The position numbers were made by a program, and so were the translations under genes. From positions 39,541-103,540 of the forward strand of contig NZ_JAMDLH010000012.1 of assembly GCF_023721755.1 (NCBI RefSeq): a DNA stretch of 64,000 bases, written 5' to 3'. Under the pieces are notes generated by a model that saw nothing but the letters and a program-made list of their open reading frames with translations, was not told the DNA's origin and ran no database searches. Of this stretch, positions 1 to 7,386 are shown in pieces (the stretch's first letter is position 1; each line of letters begins with the position of its first letter). Origin of the DNA: Pleomorphomonas sp. NRK KF1. GTDB lineage: Bacteria > Pseudomonadota > Alphaproteobacteria > Rhizobiales > Pleomorphomonadaceae.

Positions 1-447
1 GATGATCAGGATGGCGAAGACGATGATGCCGATGACGAAGTTGCCACCCATCACGAAGCCGCCGAAGGCCTGGATGACGTGGCCGGCGGCGTCGGTGCCT
101 TCGTGACCATGGCTGAGGATGAGGCGCGTCGAGGCGAGGTTGAGCGACAGACGCAGCATCGTCGAGATCAGGAGGATGGTCGGAAAGGACGTGAACTCCA
201 GCGGCGTGTGGATGAACAGCGCCGTCATCATGATCAGCACGGAAAAGATGATCGACACCGCCAGCATGAAGTCGAGCATCATCGCCGGCATCGGCAGGAT
301 CAGGATGACCATGATCAGCATGATGCCGGCGGCGAGGCCGATGTCGCCGCGCAGGAGTGTCGAGCGAAGGTCCGAGCCCGTGGGCACGCTGAGACCGAAA
401 GGAATCCTGGAGGGCGCCGTCTCGGGGGCTGAGGTGATGTCGCTCAA
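1..447 (-). CDS. flhA: Flagellar export gate protein FlhA (N-terminal part, runs off window)
   Basis: The reverse strand encodes about 149 residues of the FlhA N-terminus. A short hydrophilic head is followed by a hydrophobic stretch ([20 protein letters not shown]), then the family-typical [20 protein letters not shown] and [19 protein letters not shown] segments. FlhA is the large integral membrane subunit of the flagellar type III export gate; its C-terminal cytoplasmic ring lies outside the window. No ATG or GTG is in frame ahead of the first membrane helix. I chose TTG at 447, which has a GGAA ten bases upstream and gives MSDITSAPE. The gene is read leftwards from a CtrA-box promoter. 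It is separated by about 15.8 kb from flbD, beside which it often sits in relatives. Confidence 0.9.
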   Translation of the reverse strand, partial: MSDITSAPETAPSRIPFGLSVPTGSDLRSTLLRGDIGLAAGIMLIMVILILPMPAMMLDFMLAVSIIFSVLIMMTALFIHTPLEFTSFPTILLISTMLRLSLNLASTRLILSHGHEGTDAAGHVIQAFGGFVMGGNFVIGIIVFAILII

Positions 448-516
448 GTCGATCGTTTCCGAATTGCCGGCTGCGACGCACCTTGCGCCACCCGGCAGAA
501 TTTGCCGAGTGCATGG

Positions 517-531
517 TTAACGGGTGGTTAA
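517..531. promoter_or_regulatory. CtrA-binding box upstream of flhA
   Basis: TTAA-cgggtgg-TTAA, followed by C, is a perfect match to the CtrA consensus TTAA-N7-TTAA(C). It lies about 70 bp upstream of the proposed flhA start. FlhA (FlbF) of Caulobacter is a class II, CtrA-controlled flagellar gene, so the position makes sense. Binding itself is inferred. Confidence 0.7.
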
Positions 532-923
532 CGGTGGCGGCTGCGTCCCCGACTGTTTGTCGACGGGCCTCTCCGTCCGTCCGCGAAATGTGTCGAGCAG
601 GTGGCCGTCAGATGGCGAAATTTTGAAGAAGAGCGAGGCGATTAATATTTGAATCAATCTTCGGATGTCGTTTCAGATATGGCAACCTGAAAGCGCGTAT
701 GCGGAAAAGCGGTTGATTTCCGAAAGGCTTGGCATGCCCGATAAACCGGAGTCCGAAATGCGGGATAAAAAGGACTAACTGTGGCTCCCTATGATCAAAT
801 CAGCGTGTGAATCTAGTCTATTATTTTCTTCTGGCTTCCTGTTTGATGTTTAAATCGGCTCAAATTGCCCCAAAAATCTATTTTTCTTTAGATATCGCAT
901 GTTTTTTCAAAGTAAATTTGAAG
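532..923. other. Intergenic region between flhA and proX, no gene seen
   Basis: About 390 bases without a convincing coding sequence. The part from about 640 to 930 is much more AT-rich than the surroundings, contains T-runs and stop codons in all frames, and leads into the proX promoter. No known RNA or repeat is recognised. Confidence 0.5.
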
Positions 924-951
924 TTGCCTTGGGGTTGTTGGCCTATATACT
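924..951 (+). promoter_or_regulatory. Candidate sigma-70 promoter for proXWV
   Basis: TTGCCT, then 16 bases, then TATACT, at the end of the AT-rich block. It would give a leader of about 140 nt before proX. The -10 is a five-of-six match and the -35 a four-of-six match. Confidence 0.4.
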
Positions 952-1097
952 GCCTGCGCGTGCTCGGCAGTGGCGGGCACGTCGACGAATGACTGAACGC
1001 CCAGTTCCGAAGGCATGGCGCCCCGCTATTTGGAGGTCCGGGGTCGTGGGCTGTCTCACCATTCGCACCGAACGAAACGCGAAGCCCGGAGACCAAG

Positions 1098-2102
1098 ATG
1101 AAACAGCTTCTCGCGACCACGTTTTTCGTAGCAGCGTCGGCTTCGCTCGTTCCGGCGCTCGCGGCGGACAGCACCTGCGGACGCGTCACGATTGCGAACA
1201 TGAACTGGCAGTCCGCCGAACTCATCGCCTGGCTCGATAAGGCCATCCTTGAAAACGGCTACGGCTGCGAGGTCGATCTCGTACCCGGCGACACCCAACC
1301 CACCTTTGCCTCCATGACCGAGAAGGGCGAGCCCGATATCGCCCCCGAGGGCTGGATCAACGCCATGCGCGAACCGCTCGACAAGGCGGTGGCCGAGGGC
1401 AAACTGGTCTATGCGGTCGAGGCTCTTGGTGAGGGCGGCGTCGAGGGATGGTGGATCCCCGACTACATCGCCGAGGCCCACCCCGACATCAAGACGATCG
1501 ACGACGCGCTCAACCATCCCGATCTGTTCCCTGACCCGGAGGATCCCTCGCGGGGCGCCGTTTACAGCTGCCCTTCGGGCTGGAACTGCCAGGTCACCAC
1601 CGGCAACTTCTTCAAGGCCTACGACGCGGAGAAGCGCGGCTTCAACCTGATCGACCCCGGTTCGGCCGCCGGTCTCGACGGATCGATCGCCAAGGCCTTC
1701 GAGCGCAACCAGCCCTGGCTGGGCTACTACTGGGCGCCGACTTCCATTCTCGGCAAGTATCACCTGGTCCGCCTGGACTTCGACGTGCCCTATGACGAGG
1801 CCGAGTGGAAGTCCTGCACCACCGTGCCCGACTGCGACAAGCCCAAGAAGAACGCCTGGTCCAAGTCGGAAGTGTTCACCGTGGTGACCAAGTCCTTCGC
1901 CGACAGGGCGGGGCCGGCCTACGACTACATCAAGACCCGGGCCTTCCCGACCAACGAGCCGGTCAACGAGATGCTGGCCTGGATGACCGACAACCAGGCG
2001 ACCGGCGAGGAAGCCGCGCGCTATTTCCTCAAGGAAAAGGCCGACATCTGGACCAAGTGGGTTCCGGCCGAGGTCGCCGAGAAGGTCAAGGCGGCGCTCT
2101 GA
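1098..2102 (+). CDS. proX: Glycine betaine/proline ABC transporter, periplasmic binding protein ProX
   Basis: 334 residues. An N-terminal signal peptide (hydrophobic core FFVAASASLVPALA, probable cleavage after ALA near residue 22) precedes an OpuAC-type substrate-binding domain with the family motifs GDTQPTFASM, EGWWIPDY and CPSGWNC, and a long aromatic-rich middle. It would capture quaternary amines such as glycine betaine, choline or proline betaine in the periplasm and deliver them to the ProW/ProV importer encoded downstream. The ATG at 1098 has GGAG six bases upstream. Two stable hairpins follow before proW, consistent with binding protein being made in excess. Which compatible solute it prefers cannot be told from sequence. 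Confidence 0.93.
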   Translation: MKQLLATTFFVAASASLVPALAADSTCGRVTIANMNWQSAELIAWLDKAILENGYGCEVDLVPGDTQPTFASMTEKGEPDIAPEGWINAMREPLDKAVAEGKLVYAVEALGEGGVEGWWIPDYIAEAHPDIKTIDDALNHPDLFPDPEDPSRGAVYSCPSGWNCQVTTGNFFKAYDAEKRGFNLIDPGSAAGLDGSIAKAFERNQPWLGYYWAPTSILGKYHLVRLDFDVPYDEAEWKSCTTVPDCDKPKKNAWSKSEVFTVVTKSFADRAGPAYDYIKTRAFPTNEPVNEMLAWMTDNQATGEEAARYFLKEKADIWTKWVPAEVAEKVKAAL

Positions 2103-2118
2103 TCCTCACGAGTTGAAA

Positions 2119-2143
2119 GCCGGCGTGCCCGGGGCGCGCCGGC
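2119..2143 (+). promoter_or_regulatory. Intercistronic hairpin 1 after proX
   Basis: GCCGGCG (2119-2125) pairs with CGCCGGC (2137-2143), extended by an inner G/C stem. No T-tract follows, so it looks like an mRNA-stabilising or attenuating element and not a full terminator. Confidence 0.55.
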
Positions 2144-2248
2144 ATGCGTAGGCGGGGCCGGCGGTTCGGCTCCGTTTCCCCCCTCAGGATCTTTCGAATC
2201 CCGGTGAGGGTATTGGCGTGGCTGTCGCCCCTTGGCGACGGCTCCCAT

Positions 2249-2280
2249 GGCGCCGCCCCGTCCGTCTCCGGGGCGGCGCC
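2249..2280 (+). promoter_or_regulatory. Intercistronic hairpin 2 between proX and proW
   Basis: A perfect 12-bp stem, GGCGCCGCCCCG (2249-2260) with CGGGGCGGCGCC (2269-2280), loop of eight bases, no T-tract. Together with the hairpin at 2119-2143 it separates the binding-protein gene from the permease and ATPase genes. Confidence 0.6.
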
Positions 2281-2309
2281 ACCTCGCCGAACATGGAGAC
2301 CTTCGACGC

Positions 2310-3197
2310 ATGATGTCATTTGACGGTTTTCCGGTCATGGATGCCGACACGCTCACAGCTCTCAAGAAAGCCATCGACGGTGGCTTCCGCGCCTTCACGC
2401 GCGAGTTCGGCGCCACCGTCGAGGACTTTTTCCTGCCGCTGAGGACGTTCCTGATCTTCGTCGAGCGCTTGCTGGTCACCACGCCGTGGCCCTTGGTGCT
2501 CCTGGTGATCGTCGGCCTCGTCTATCTCGCCAGCCGCAGCTGGCGCCTGGTCGCGGGGGCGGCCGCCGCCCTTCTGGTCATCGGCTATTTCGGCATGTGG
2601 GAAGACACCATGCGCACGCTCGCCATGATCGTCGTGGCGACGCTGATCTCGGTGGCGATCGGCATCCCGCTCGGCATCCTGATGGCCTGGTCCGGCCGGG
2701 CGCGCGCCGTGATGCTGCCGGTGCTCGACGTGATGCAGACCATGCCGAGCTTCGTCTATCTCATCCCCGTGGTGATGCTGCTCGGCATCGGCAAGGTGCC
2801 CGGCCTGATCGCCGTGGTGATCTATGCCGCGCCACCCATCATCCGCCTCACCAACCTCGGCATCCGCCTCGTCGATGCCGACGTGCTGGAGGCGGCCGAC
2901 GCCTTCGGCGCCTCCACCTGGCAGAAGCTGCGCAAGGTGCAATTGCCACTGGCGCTGCCGAACATCATGGCCGGTATCAACCAGACGATCATGGCCGCCC
3001 TGTCCATGGTGGTCGTCGCCTCGATGATCGGCGTGCAGGGGCTCGGCCAGCCGGTGCTGAAGGCCATCGCCAACCAGTATTTCACGCTCGGCGTGTTCAA
3101 CGGCTTCGCCATCGTCGGCATCGCCATCATCTTCGACCGGACCAGCCAGGCGTTCGGCCGCCGGCTCCAGAAGCATCGCGAGGCCGAACATGCTTGA
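2310..3197 (+). CDS. proW: Glycine betaine/proline ABC transporter, permease ProW
   Basis: 295 residues from ATG 2310. A soluble N-terminal stretch is followed by several membrane helices and the binding-protein-dependent transport signature EAADAFGASTWQKLRKVQLPLALP (the EAA loop that docks on the ATPase). The reading frame stays open upstream to 2232, but ATG 2310 has a GGAG twelve bases before it, begins right after the hairpin and gives the usual ProW length, so it is preferred; ATG 2313 is equally possible. The end overlaps proV by eight bases, indicating translational coupling. It forms the membrane channel of the osmoprotectant importer. Confidence 0.92.
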   Translation: MMSFDGFPVMDADTLTALKKAIDGGFRAFTREFGATVEDFFLPLRTFLIFVERLLVTTPWPLVLLVIVGLVYLASRSWRLVAGAAAALLVIGYFGMWEDTMRTLAMIVVATLISVAIGIPLGILMAWSGRARAVMLPVLDVMQTMPSFVYLIPVVMLLGIGKVPGLIAVVIYAAPPIIRLTNLGIRLVDADVLEAADAFGASTWQKLRKVQLPLALPNIMAGINQTIMAALSMVVVASMIGVQGLGQPVLKAIANQYFTLGVFNGFAIVGIAIIFDRTSQAFGRRLQKHREAEHA

Positions 3198-4281
3198 GTC
3201 CAGCACCTCGATCGAGATCCGCAACGTCTACAAGATCTTCGGTCCGCATCCCGAACGCTATATCGAGGCGGTTCGGGACGGCGGCATGTGCAAGGGCGAC
3301 CTGCTCGAAAAGCACAACCACGTGCTGGGCCTCAAGAACGTGTCGCTCGACATCGAGGCCGGGCACATCCAGGTGATCATGGGCCTGTCCGGTTCGGGCA
3401 AGTCGACGCTGATCCGCCACATCAACCGGCTGATCGAGCCGACGGCCGGCGAGGTGATCGTCGAGGGAACCGATGTCCGGGCGCTGAAGCCCAAGGCGCT
3501 GCGCAACTTCCGCCGCGCTTCCACGGCCATGGTGTTCCAGAAGTTCGCCCTGCTGCCCCACCGCACCGTGATCGGCAACGTGGTGTTCGGCCTGGAAATC
3601 CGCGGCGTTTCCCGGGCCGAGCAGTTGGAAGAGGCCCATCACTGGATCAACCGCGTCGGTCTCGCGGGCTTCGAGGACAAGTATCCGAGCCAGCTGTCCG
3701 GCGGCATGCAGCAGCGGGTCGGGCTCGCCCGGGCGCTCTCCAACGACGCGCCGATCCTCCTCATGGACGAGGCTTTCTCGGCGCTCGATCCGCTGATCCG
3801 CGTCGACATGCAGGCCATCCTGCTCGACCTGCAGGAAGAGGTGAGGAAGACCATCGTCTTCATCACCCACGATCTCGACGAGGCGCTCAGGATCGGCGAC
3901 CGGGTCGCCATCATGCAGGATGGAGAACTGGTGCAGCAGGGCAAGCCGGAGGACATCGTCCTGTCGCCGGCGACGCCCTACGTCGAGGACTTCGTGCGGC
4001 AGGTCAATCGCGGCCGCGTCGTCAAGGTCGGAGCGCTGGCGAGATCGGTGTCGGGGCCGCCGGCCGCCCTGCGGATCTCCGGGTCGCTGCCGCTCGCCGA
4101 CGCGGCGCTGCGGCTCGTCGAGGCCAGGCTGTCGTTTGCCGACGTCACCGATGCCAACGGCGCCGTCGTCGGACGGGTCGGTCTCGAAGACGTGGTGAGA
4201 ACGCTGGCCCGTTCGGCCGGCGAGGAAGGCGCGCTCGCCGGCATGGCGAGCGAGGAGCCGCCGGCCCGGCTGGTTGGCTAA
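3190..4281 (+). CDS. proV: Glycine betaine/proline ABC transporter, ATP-binding protein ProV
   Basis: 363 residues. The nucleotide-binding domain has Walker A GLSGSGKST (65-73), signature LSGGMQQ (169-175), Walker B ILLMDEA (189-195) and the switch histidine in ITHD (H227). The N-terminal extension with KIFGPHPERY is typical of the ProV/OpuAA subgroup. The C-terminal ~90 residues resemble a single, shortened CBS-type regulatory region, which in OpuA-type transporters senses ionic strength. The last gene of proXWV, it overlaps proW by eight bases and is followed by a clear terminator. Confidence 0.94.
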   Translation: MLESSTSIEIRNVYKIFGPHPERYIEAVRDGGMCKGDLLEKHNHVLGLKNVSLDIEAGHIQVIMGLSGSGKSTLIRHINRLIEPTAGEVIVEGTDVRALKPKALRNFRRASTAMVFQKFALLPHRTVIGNVVFGLEIRGVSRAEQLEEAHHWINRVGLAGFEDKYPSQLSGGMQQRVGLARALSNDAPILLMDEAFSALDPLIRVDMQAILLDLQEEVRKTIVFITHDLDEALRIGDRVAIMQDGELVQQGKPEDIVLSPATPYVEDFVRQVNRGRVVKVGALARSVSGPPAALRISGSLPLADAALRLVEARLSFADVTDANGAVVGRVGLEDVVRTLARSAGEEGALAGMASEEPPARLVG

Positions 4282-4304
4282 GGGCGGCCTTCATGCTTTG
4301 ACAG

Positions 4305-4336
4305 AAACGGCCGGCAGGCGTATTTTCCGGCCGTTT
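4305..4336 (+). terminator. Terminator after proXWV
   Basis: A perfect 10-bp stem, AAACGGCCGG (4305-4314) with CCGGCCGTTT (4327-4336), loop of 12 bases. It starts 24 bases after the proV stop. A-rich and T-rich flanks make it potentially bidirectional. Confidence 0.75.
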
Positions 4337-4394
4337 CACAGGACAAGTCCGGCGATACGGGTTCGCTGGGCAGGTTCGATCCTTTCGCTTTGAC

Positions 4395-4479
4395 GCAACT
4401 TGTGGGACGAGGTTCTCGTCCGGGTTGCCTCATGGAGGCTGTATGCCCCGGTAAGGCGGGGAGGCCAAAGGTCCTCCCC
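4395..4479 (+). ncRNA. Structured leader upstream of rsgA (putative, family unknown)
   Basis: Within the 215 bases before rsgA there is a dense set of stems. GCAAC/GTTGC (4395-4399/4424-4428) encloses GGACGAG/CTCGTCC (4405-4411/4415-4421). CCCCG/CGGGG (4446-4450/4457-4461) comes next. GGGGAGG/CCTCCCC (4458-4464/4473-4479) is extended by CC/GG around AAA. The last two share the GGGG at 4458-4461 and so exclude each other, which is how a switching leader would look. It matches no RNA family I know well (not SRP RNA, 6S or tmRNA). It could also be a free small RNA carrying an anti-Shine-Dalgarno-like CCTCCCC. Confidence 0.35.
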
Positions 4480-4610
4480 TCGCAAGTTCGATCCACCTGA
4501 TGCCGCCCGGCGGAGAACGCGGGCGCGTGGAGGCTTGCGCTTTTCCCAAAATGACAGTGATGCGCCGGGGCACTGCGCCCACGGCCGATCAACTTGGAAA
4601 GCCTACCGCA

Positions 4611-5702
4611 ATGGCACGGGACTATTCCCGCTTCATGCCGTCCCTCACGGGCGGTTCCCGCATACACACGCCGACCGGTCTCGAGAGGCTCGGCTGGACC
4701 AGCCACTTCGCCCAACAGGTGGGCGTCGACGATCTCTCCCGCACCCCGCCGGTGCGCGTCACCTCGGTGGAGCGCAGCGGCCTCCGCGTCGAGGGCGACG
4801 GTCTCCAGGCGGCGCTGCCGCCACGCGCCGACGCCACCGTCGGCGACTGGTTGCTGCATGACGCCGCTCGCCCCGGCGCCAGCCGGCTTCTCACTCGCAA
4901 GAGCCTGTTTCGACGCCGGGCGGCCGGCACCGGCCGCGAGGTGCAGCTGATCGCCGCCAACGTCGACACGGTGTTCGTCGTCACCTCCTGCAACCGCGAC
5001 TTCAACGTCGCGCGCCTCGAACGCTATGTCGCGCTGGCCTTCGAGGCCGGCGTCGAACCGGTGATCGTGGCGACCAAGGCCGACCTGACCGATGATCCCC
5101 AGGGCTTCGCGGCGGCGGCGGAGGAGGTGTCGGTGGCGGCGCCGATGCCGGTTCCCGTGGTGGTGCTCGATGCGCTCGGTTCCGAGCCGAAGGAGAAGCT
5201 CGCCCCCTGGTGCAAGCCGGGGCGCACCGTCGCCTTTCTCGGCTCGTCGGGCGTCGGCAAGTCGACGCTGGTCAACGCCCTGTCGGGGCGGACGACCGCG
5301 GCGACCGGTGGCATCCGAGAGGACGACGACCGGGGGCGGCACACCACCACCGGCCGGCATCTCTACGTGCTGCCGGAAGGCTATGCCGTGCTCGACACGC
5401 CGGGCATGCGCGAGCTGCAGCTGACCGACGCCGCCGAGGGCATCGCCGAGGTGTTCGCCGACCTCACCGAACTCTCGGCGCGCTGCCGCTTCAGCGATTG
5501 CCGTCACGAGGACGAGCCGGGCTGTGCCGTGCGCGCGGCCATCGCTTCGGGCGAGATCGACGAGGCGCGGCTCAAACGCTGGCAGAAACTCCAGCGCGAG
5601 GAAGCCTTCAACTCGGCCAGCCTTGCCGAGCGGCGCGAACGCGACCGAGCCTTCGGCCGCATGGTTCGCTCGATCGTGAAGGACAAGCCGGCCAAGCGCT
5701 GA
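4611..5702 (+). CDS. rsgA: Ribosome small-subunit-dependent GTPase A (RsgA/YjeQ)
   Basis: 363 residues from ATG 4611, which has GGAAAG ten bases upstream; the frame is open back to 4500 but the extra 37 residues are not family-like. Circularly permuted GTPase: G4 motif TKAD (155-158) comes before G1 GSSGVGKST (211-219) and G3 DTPG (262-265). An N-terminal OB-fold and a C-terminal zinc knuckle with C292, C297, H299 and C305 complete the RsgA layout. It is a late 30S-subunit assembly factor that checks the decoding centre and releases RbfA on GTP hydrolysis. It is a single gene behind an unusually structured leader, and ends before a bidirectional terminator shared with the convergent neighbour. 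Confidence 0.93.
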   Translation: MARDYSRFMPSLTGGSRIHTPTGLERLGWTSHFAQQVGVDDLSRTPPVRVTSVERSGLRVEGDGLQAALPPRADATVGDWLLHDAARPGASRLLTRKSLFRRRAAGTGREVQLIAANVDTVFVVTSCNRDFNVARLERYVALAFEAGVEPVIVATKADLTDDPQGFAAAAEEVSVAAPMPVPVVVLDALGSEPKEKLAPWCKPGRTVAFLGSSGVGKSTLVNALSGRTTAATGGIREDDDRGRHTTTGRHLYVLPEGYAVLDTPGMRELQLTDAAEGIAEVFADLTELSARCRFSDCRHEDEPGCAVRAAIASGEIDEARLKRWQKLQREEAFNSASLAERRERDRAFGRMVRSIVKDKPAKR

Positions 5703-5708
5703 GCCAAA

Positions 5709-5809
5709 GCAGATCCCGCAAAAGTAGCCACCGGTTTTGCGTCCGGAGCTGCGTGAAGACAAAGAGCCTAGAGCTCGTTGGCGAACCTGGGTTTGCCGGA
5801 CGGGCTCTG
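5709..5809. repeat. Rhizobial-type intergenic repeat, copy 1
   Basis: This stretch (CGCAAAAGTAGCCACCGG ... GCGTCCGG ... AAAGAGCCTAGAGC ... GCGAACCTGGGTTTGCCGG ... GGGCTCT) is clearly homologous to the reverse complement of 22709-22814. It contains an imperfect palindrome, AGAGC...GGCGAACC/GGTTTGCC...GCTCT. The core with ACCGGTTTTGCGTCCG resembles mosaic intergenic repeats common in Rhizobiales (RIME-like; family name from memory). Confidence 0.6.
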
Positions 5810-5815
5810 GACGGT

Positions 5816-5840
5816 CCGCCCCGGCATCAAGCCGGGGCGG
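5816..5840. terminator. Bidirectional terminator between convergent genes
   Basis: CCGCCCCGGC (5816-5825) and GCCGGGGCGG (5831-5840) form a perfect 10-bp stem with loop ATCAA. It lies between rsgA and the convergent gene ending at 5845. Confidence 0.7.
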
Positions 5841-5844
5841 AGAC

Positions 5845-6591
5845 TTATTGGGTTGCCACCTCGCGACGGCGAAAGGCGATGGGCAGGGCCACCGCCGCCC
5901 CCGCCGTCATGACCACGGCCAGATAGACGACGGAGTAGGGCGCCAGCAGCCAGGCATAGGTGGCCAGCGGTATCATCATGAGGGCCGCGGCGGTTCGCGC
6001 CAGGAGGCTGACGATCGCGCGGATCGTCAGCCGGCGCGCCTTGCCGAAAGCATCGCGGCCGACGGTCAGCAGGAGTAGGCAGAACGCCGTCCACCAGGCA
6101 AGTGCGAAGACGGTCGTCATCCAGGACGATGCGAGGCCGGCGGCTTCGAACCGGACGATTTCCGAGAGGGTGGCCCGCCGCGCGTCAAAGCCGAAGTCGG
6201 CCTCGATATCCTCGGGGAAACGCTGGGGTTCGCCGTCCTGTTCGACAAGGCCCCTGGCTTGCCACTTGTCCGCCGCCGGCTCGTAGATCGTGAAAGCGAG
6301 TTCGTCATAGACGAGGCATTGACCCATCGCGTCGTCGCACGAGAGTTGCAGAGCCGGCGATTGCGGCGAGGCGGCAAGCAGCTCCCCATCCTGCCCGACG
6401 ACAACCGCCCGAATGGGATCGGCGAAAAGGACACCGTCGCCGTGAAGGAGCTTGAGCTCGACGGTGGAGTATCCCTCGGCGGAAATGGCCTCGGGCTGGG
6501 AAAAGTAGGGTCGATGCGCGGCAGCGGGTGCGCAACACATTCCGACGAATACGGCGGCGCCGACCAGAGCCTCCAACCGGGGTGTGTCCAT
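5845..6591 (-). CDS. Unknown secreted/membrane-anchored protein
   Basis: 248 residues from ATG 6591. I do not recognise the family. A signal peptide (LEALVGAAVFVGMCCAPAAA, cleavage before HRPYF) is followed by a hydrophilic domain of about 130 residues with a cysteine pair (SCDDAMGQCLVYDELAF) that could form a disulfide. Two or three hydrophobic helices in the last 85 residues and a short basic tail (RRREVAT) complete it. The topology suggests a periplasmic sensor or binding domain tethered by C-terminal membrane helices. The frame extends upstream to 6684, but the shorter start places the signal peptide at the N-terminus. It is transcribed alone, convergent with rsgA. Confidence 0.7.
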   Translation of the reverse strand: MDTPRLEALVGAAVFVGMCCAPAAAHRPYFSQPEAISAEGYSTVELKLLHGDGVLFADPIRAVVVGQDGELLAASPQSPALQLSCDDAMGQCLVYDELAFTIYEPAADKWQARGLVEQDGEPQRFPEDIEADFGFDARRATLSEIVRFEAAGLASSWMTTVFALAWWTAFCLLLLTVGRDAFGKARRLTIRAIVSLLARTAAALMMIPLATYAWLLAPYSVVYLAVVMTAGAAVALPIAFRRREVATQ

Positions 6592-6804
6592 GGCGTTCCG
6601 GGCAACCTCCACAACTGGAGCGATCCTGTTGCACGCTAGCATGCGTGCGCGGTCCGGCCAACGCTCTTTTGCTTGGAGTTCCAAAGGTATGGCTCCATGA
6701 GCGCGCGGAGCGGACCTGGCCTGCGACGAAGGTGTGAGCGGTTCTCTCGTGGCTAGGGATTGGGGCCATCATCTGCGCCTTGTCGACGCCGAGGCCCGCT
6801 CAGA

Positions 6805-7296
6805 TCATCGCCGGTCGGTCCGTGGAGTGCGGACGCGACGACGGTCGCCGAGCGTCTTGCGGAGTTCGGCCGCCGGCTCGAATGCCGTCGCGACCGTTCC
6901 GGCAAAACGAAATCCCGATGTCTCGTAGAAGGAACGGGCTCGCTCGCCGGCGACGACATGCAGGACGCGCGCGCCGCCGTCCATGGCACGTCGCTCGGCT
7001 TCGACCAGTAGCGCGCTGCCAACGCCCGCTCGCCATTGCTCGGGTGCGACGAACAGATCCTCCAGCTCGGCCTCGCCGCCGTCCTTGCCGCCGAGCACCG
7101 TTGCAAAGCCGACGATCGTCCCCGCGAGTTCCGCGACGATGACATGCGGCATATGGGCGAGCGGAACCTGTCGGGCTTCGGGGAGTGCCCGCAGTTCCTC
7201 GACGTGATCGCCCCAGGCCAGTGACGACCGGAGCTTGAGGGCGCCGAGGGCGGCCTCGTCCTCGGCACGGGCCGGGCGGACGAGTAGTTCACTCAT
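6805..7296 (-). CDS. GNAT-family N-acetyltransferase
   Basis: 163 residues with a GNAT fold. It starts with LLVRPARAEDEAAL, has the central strand VIVAELAGTIVGFATV, motif A LEDLFVAPEQWRAGVGSALLVEAERRA (acetyl-CoA pyrophosphate loop near WRAGVG) and motif B FYETSGFR. It transfers an acetyl group from acetyl-CoA to an unknown amine. The C-terminus is arginine-rich (GDRRRVRTPRTDRR). It lies just downstream of the betT gene on the same strand, with about 90 bases between them, and may be cotranscribed. Substrate unknown. Confidence 0.85.
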   Translation of the reverse strand: MSELLVRPARAEDEAALGALKLRSSLAWGDHVEELRALPEARQVPLAHMPHVIVAELAGTIVGFATVLGGKDGGEAELEDLFVAPEQWRAGVGSALLVEAERRAMDGGARVLHVVAGERARSFYETSGFRFAGTVATAFEPAAELRKTLGDRRRVRTPRTDRR

Positions 7297-7386
7297 GTTG
7301 CGAGTCGATGAGGCTGCGCGCCTTCGAAACGGGCCGCATGCGCGTCTCTGCGTCCATCGGCATGATCAGCTCCGCGAGGCGCGCCT

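Noticed and set aside
4381..4500. SRP RNA, 6S RNA or tmRNA upstream of rsgA
   Set aside because: The conserved SRP tetraloop region (GGTCAGGTCCGGAAGGAAGCAGCC-type), 6S bubble and tmRNA ends are absent; only unassigned stems remain.
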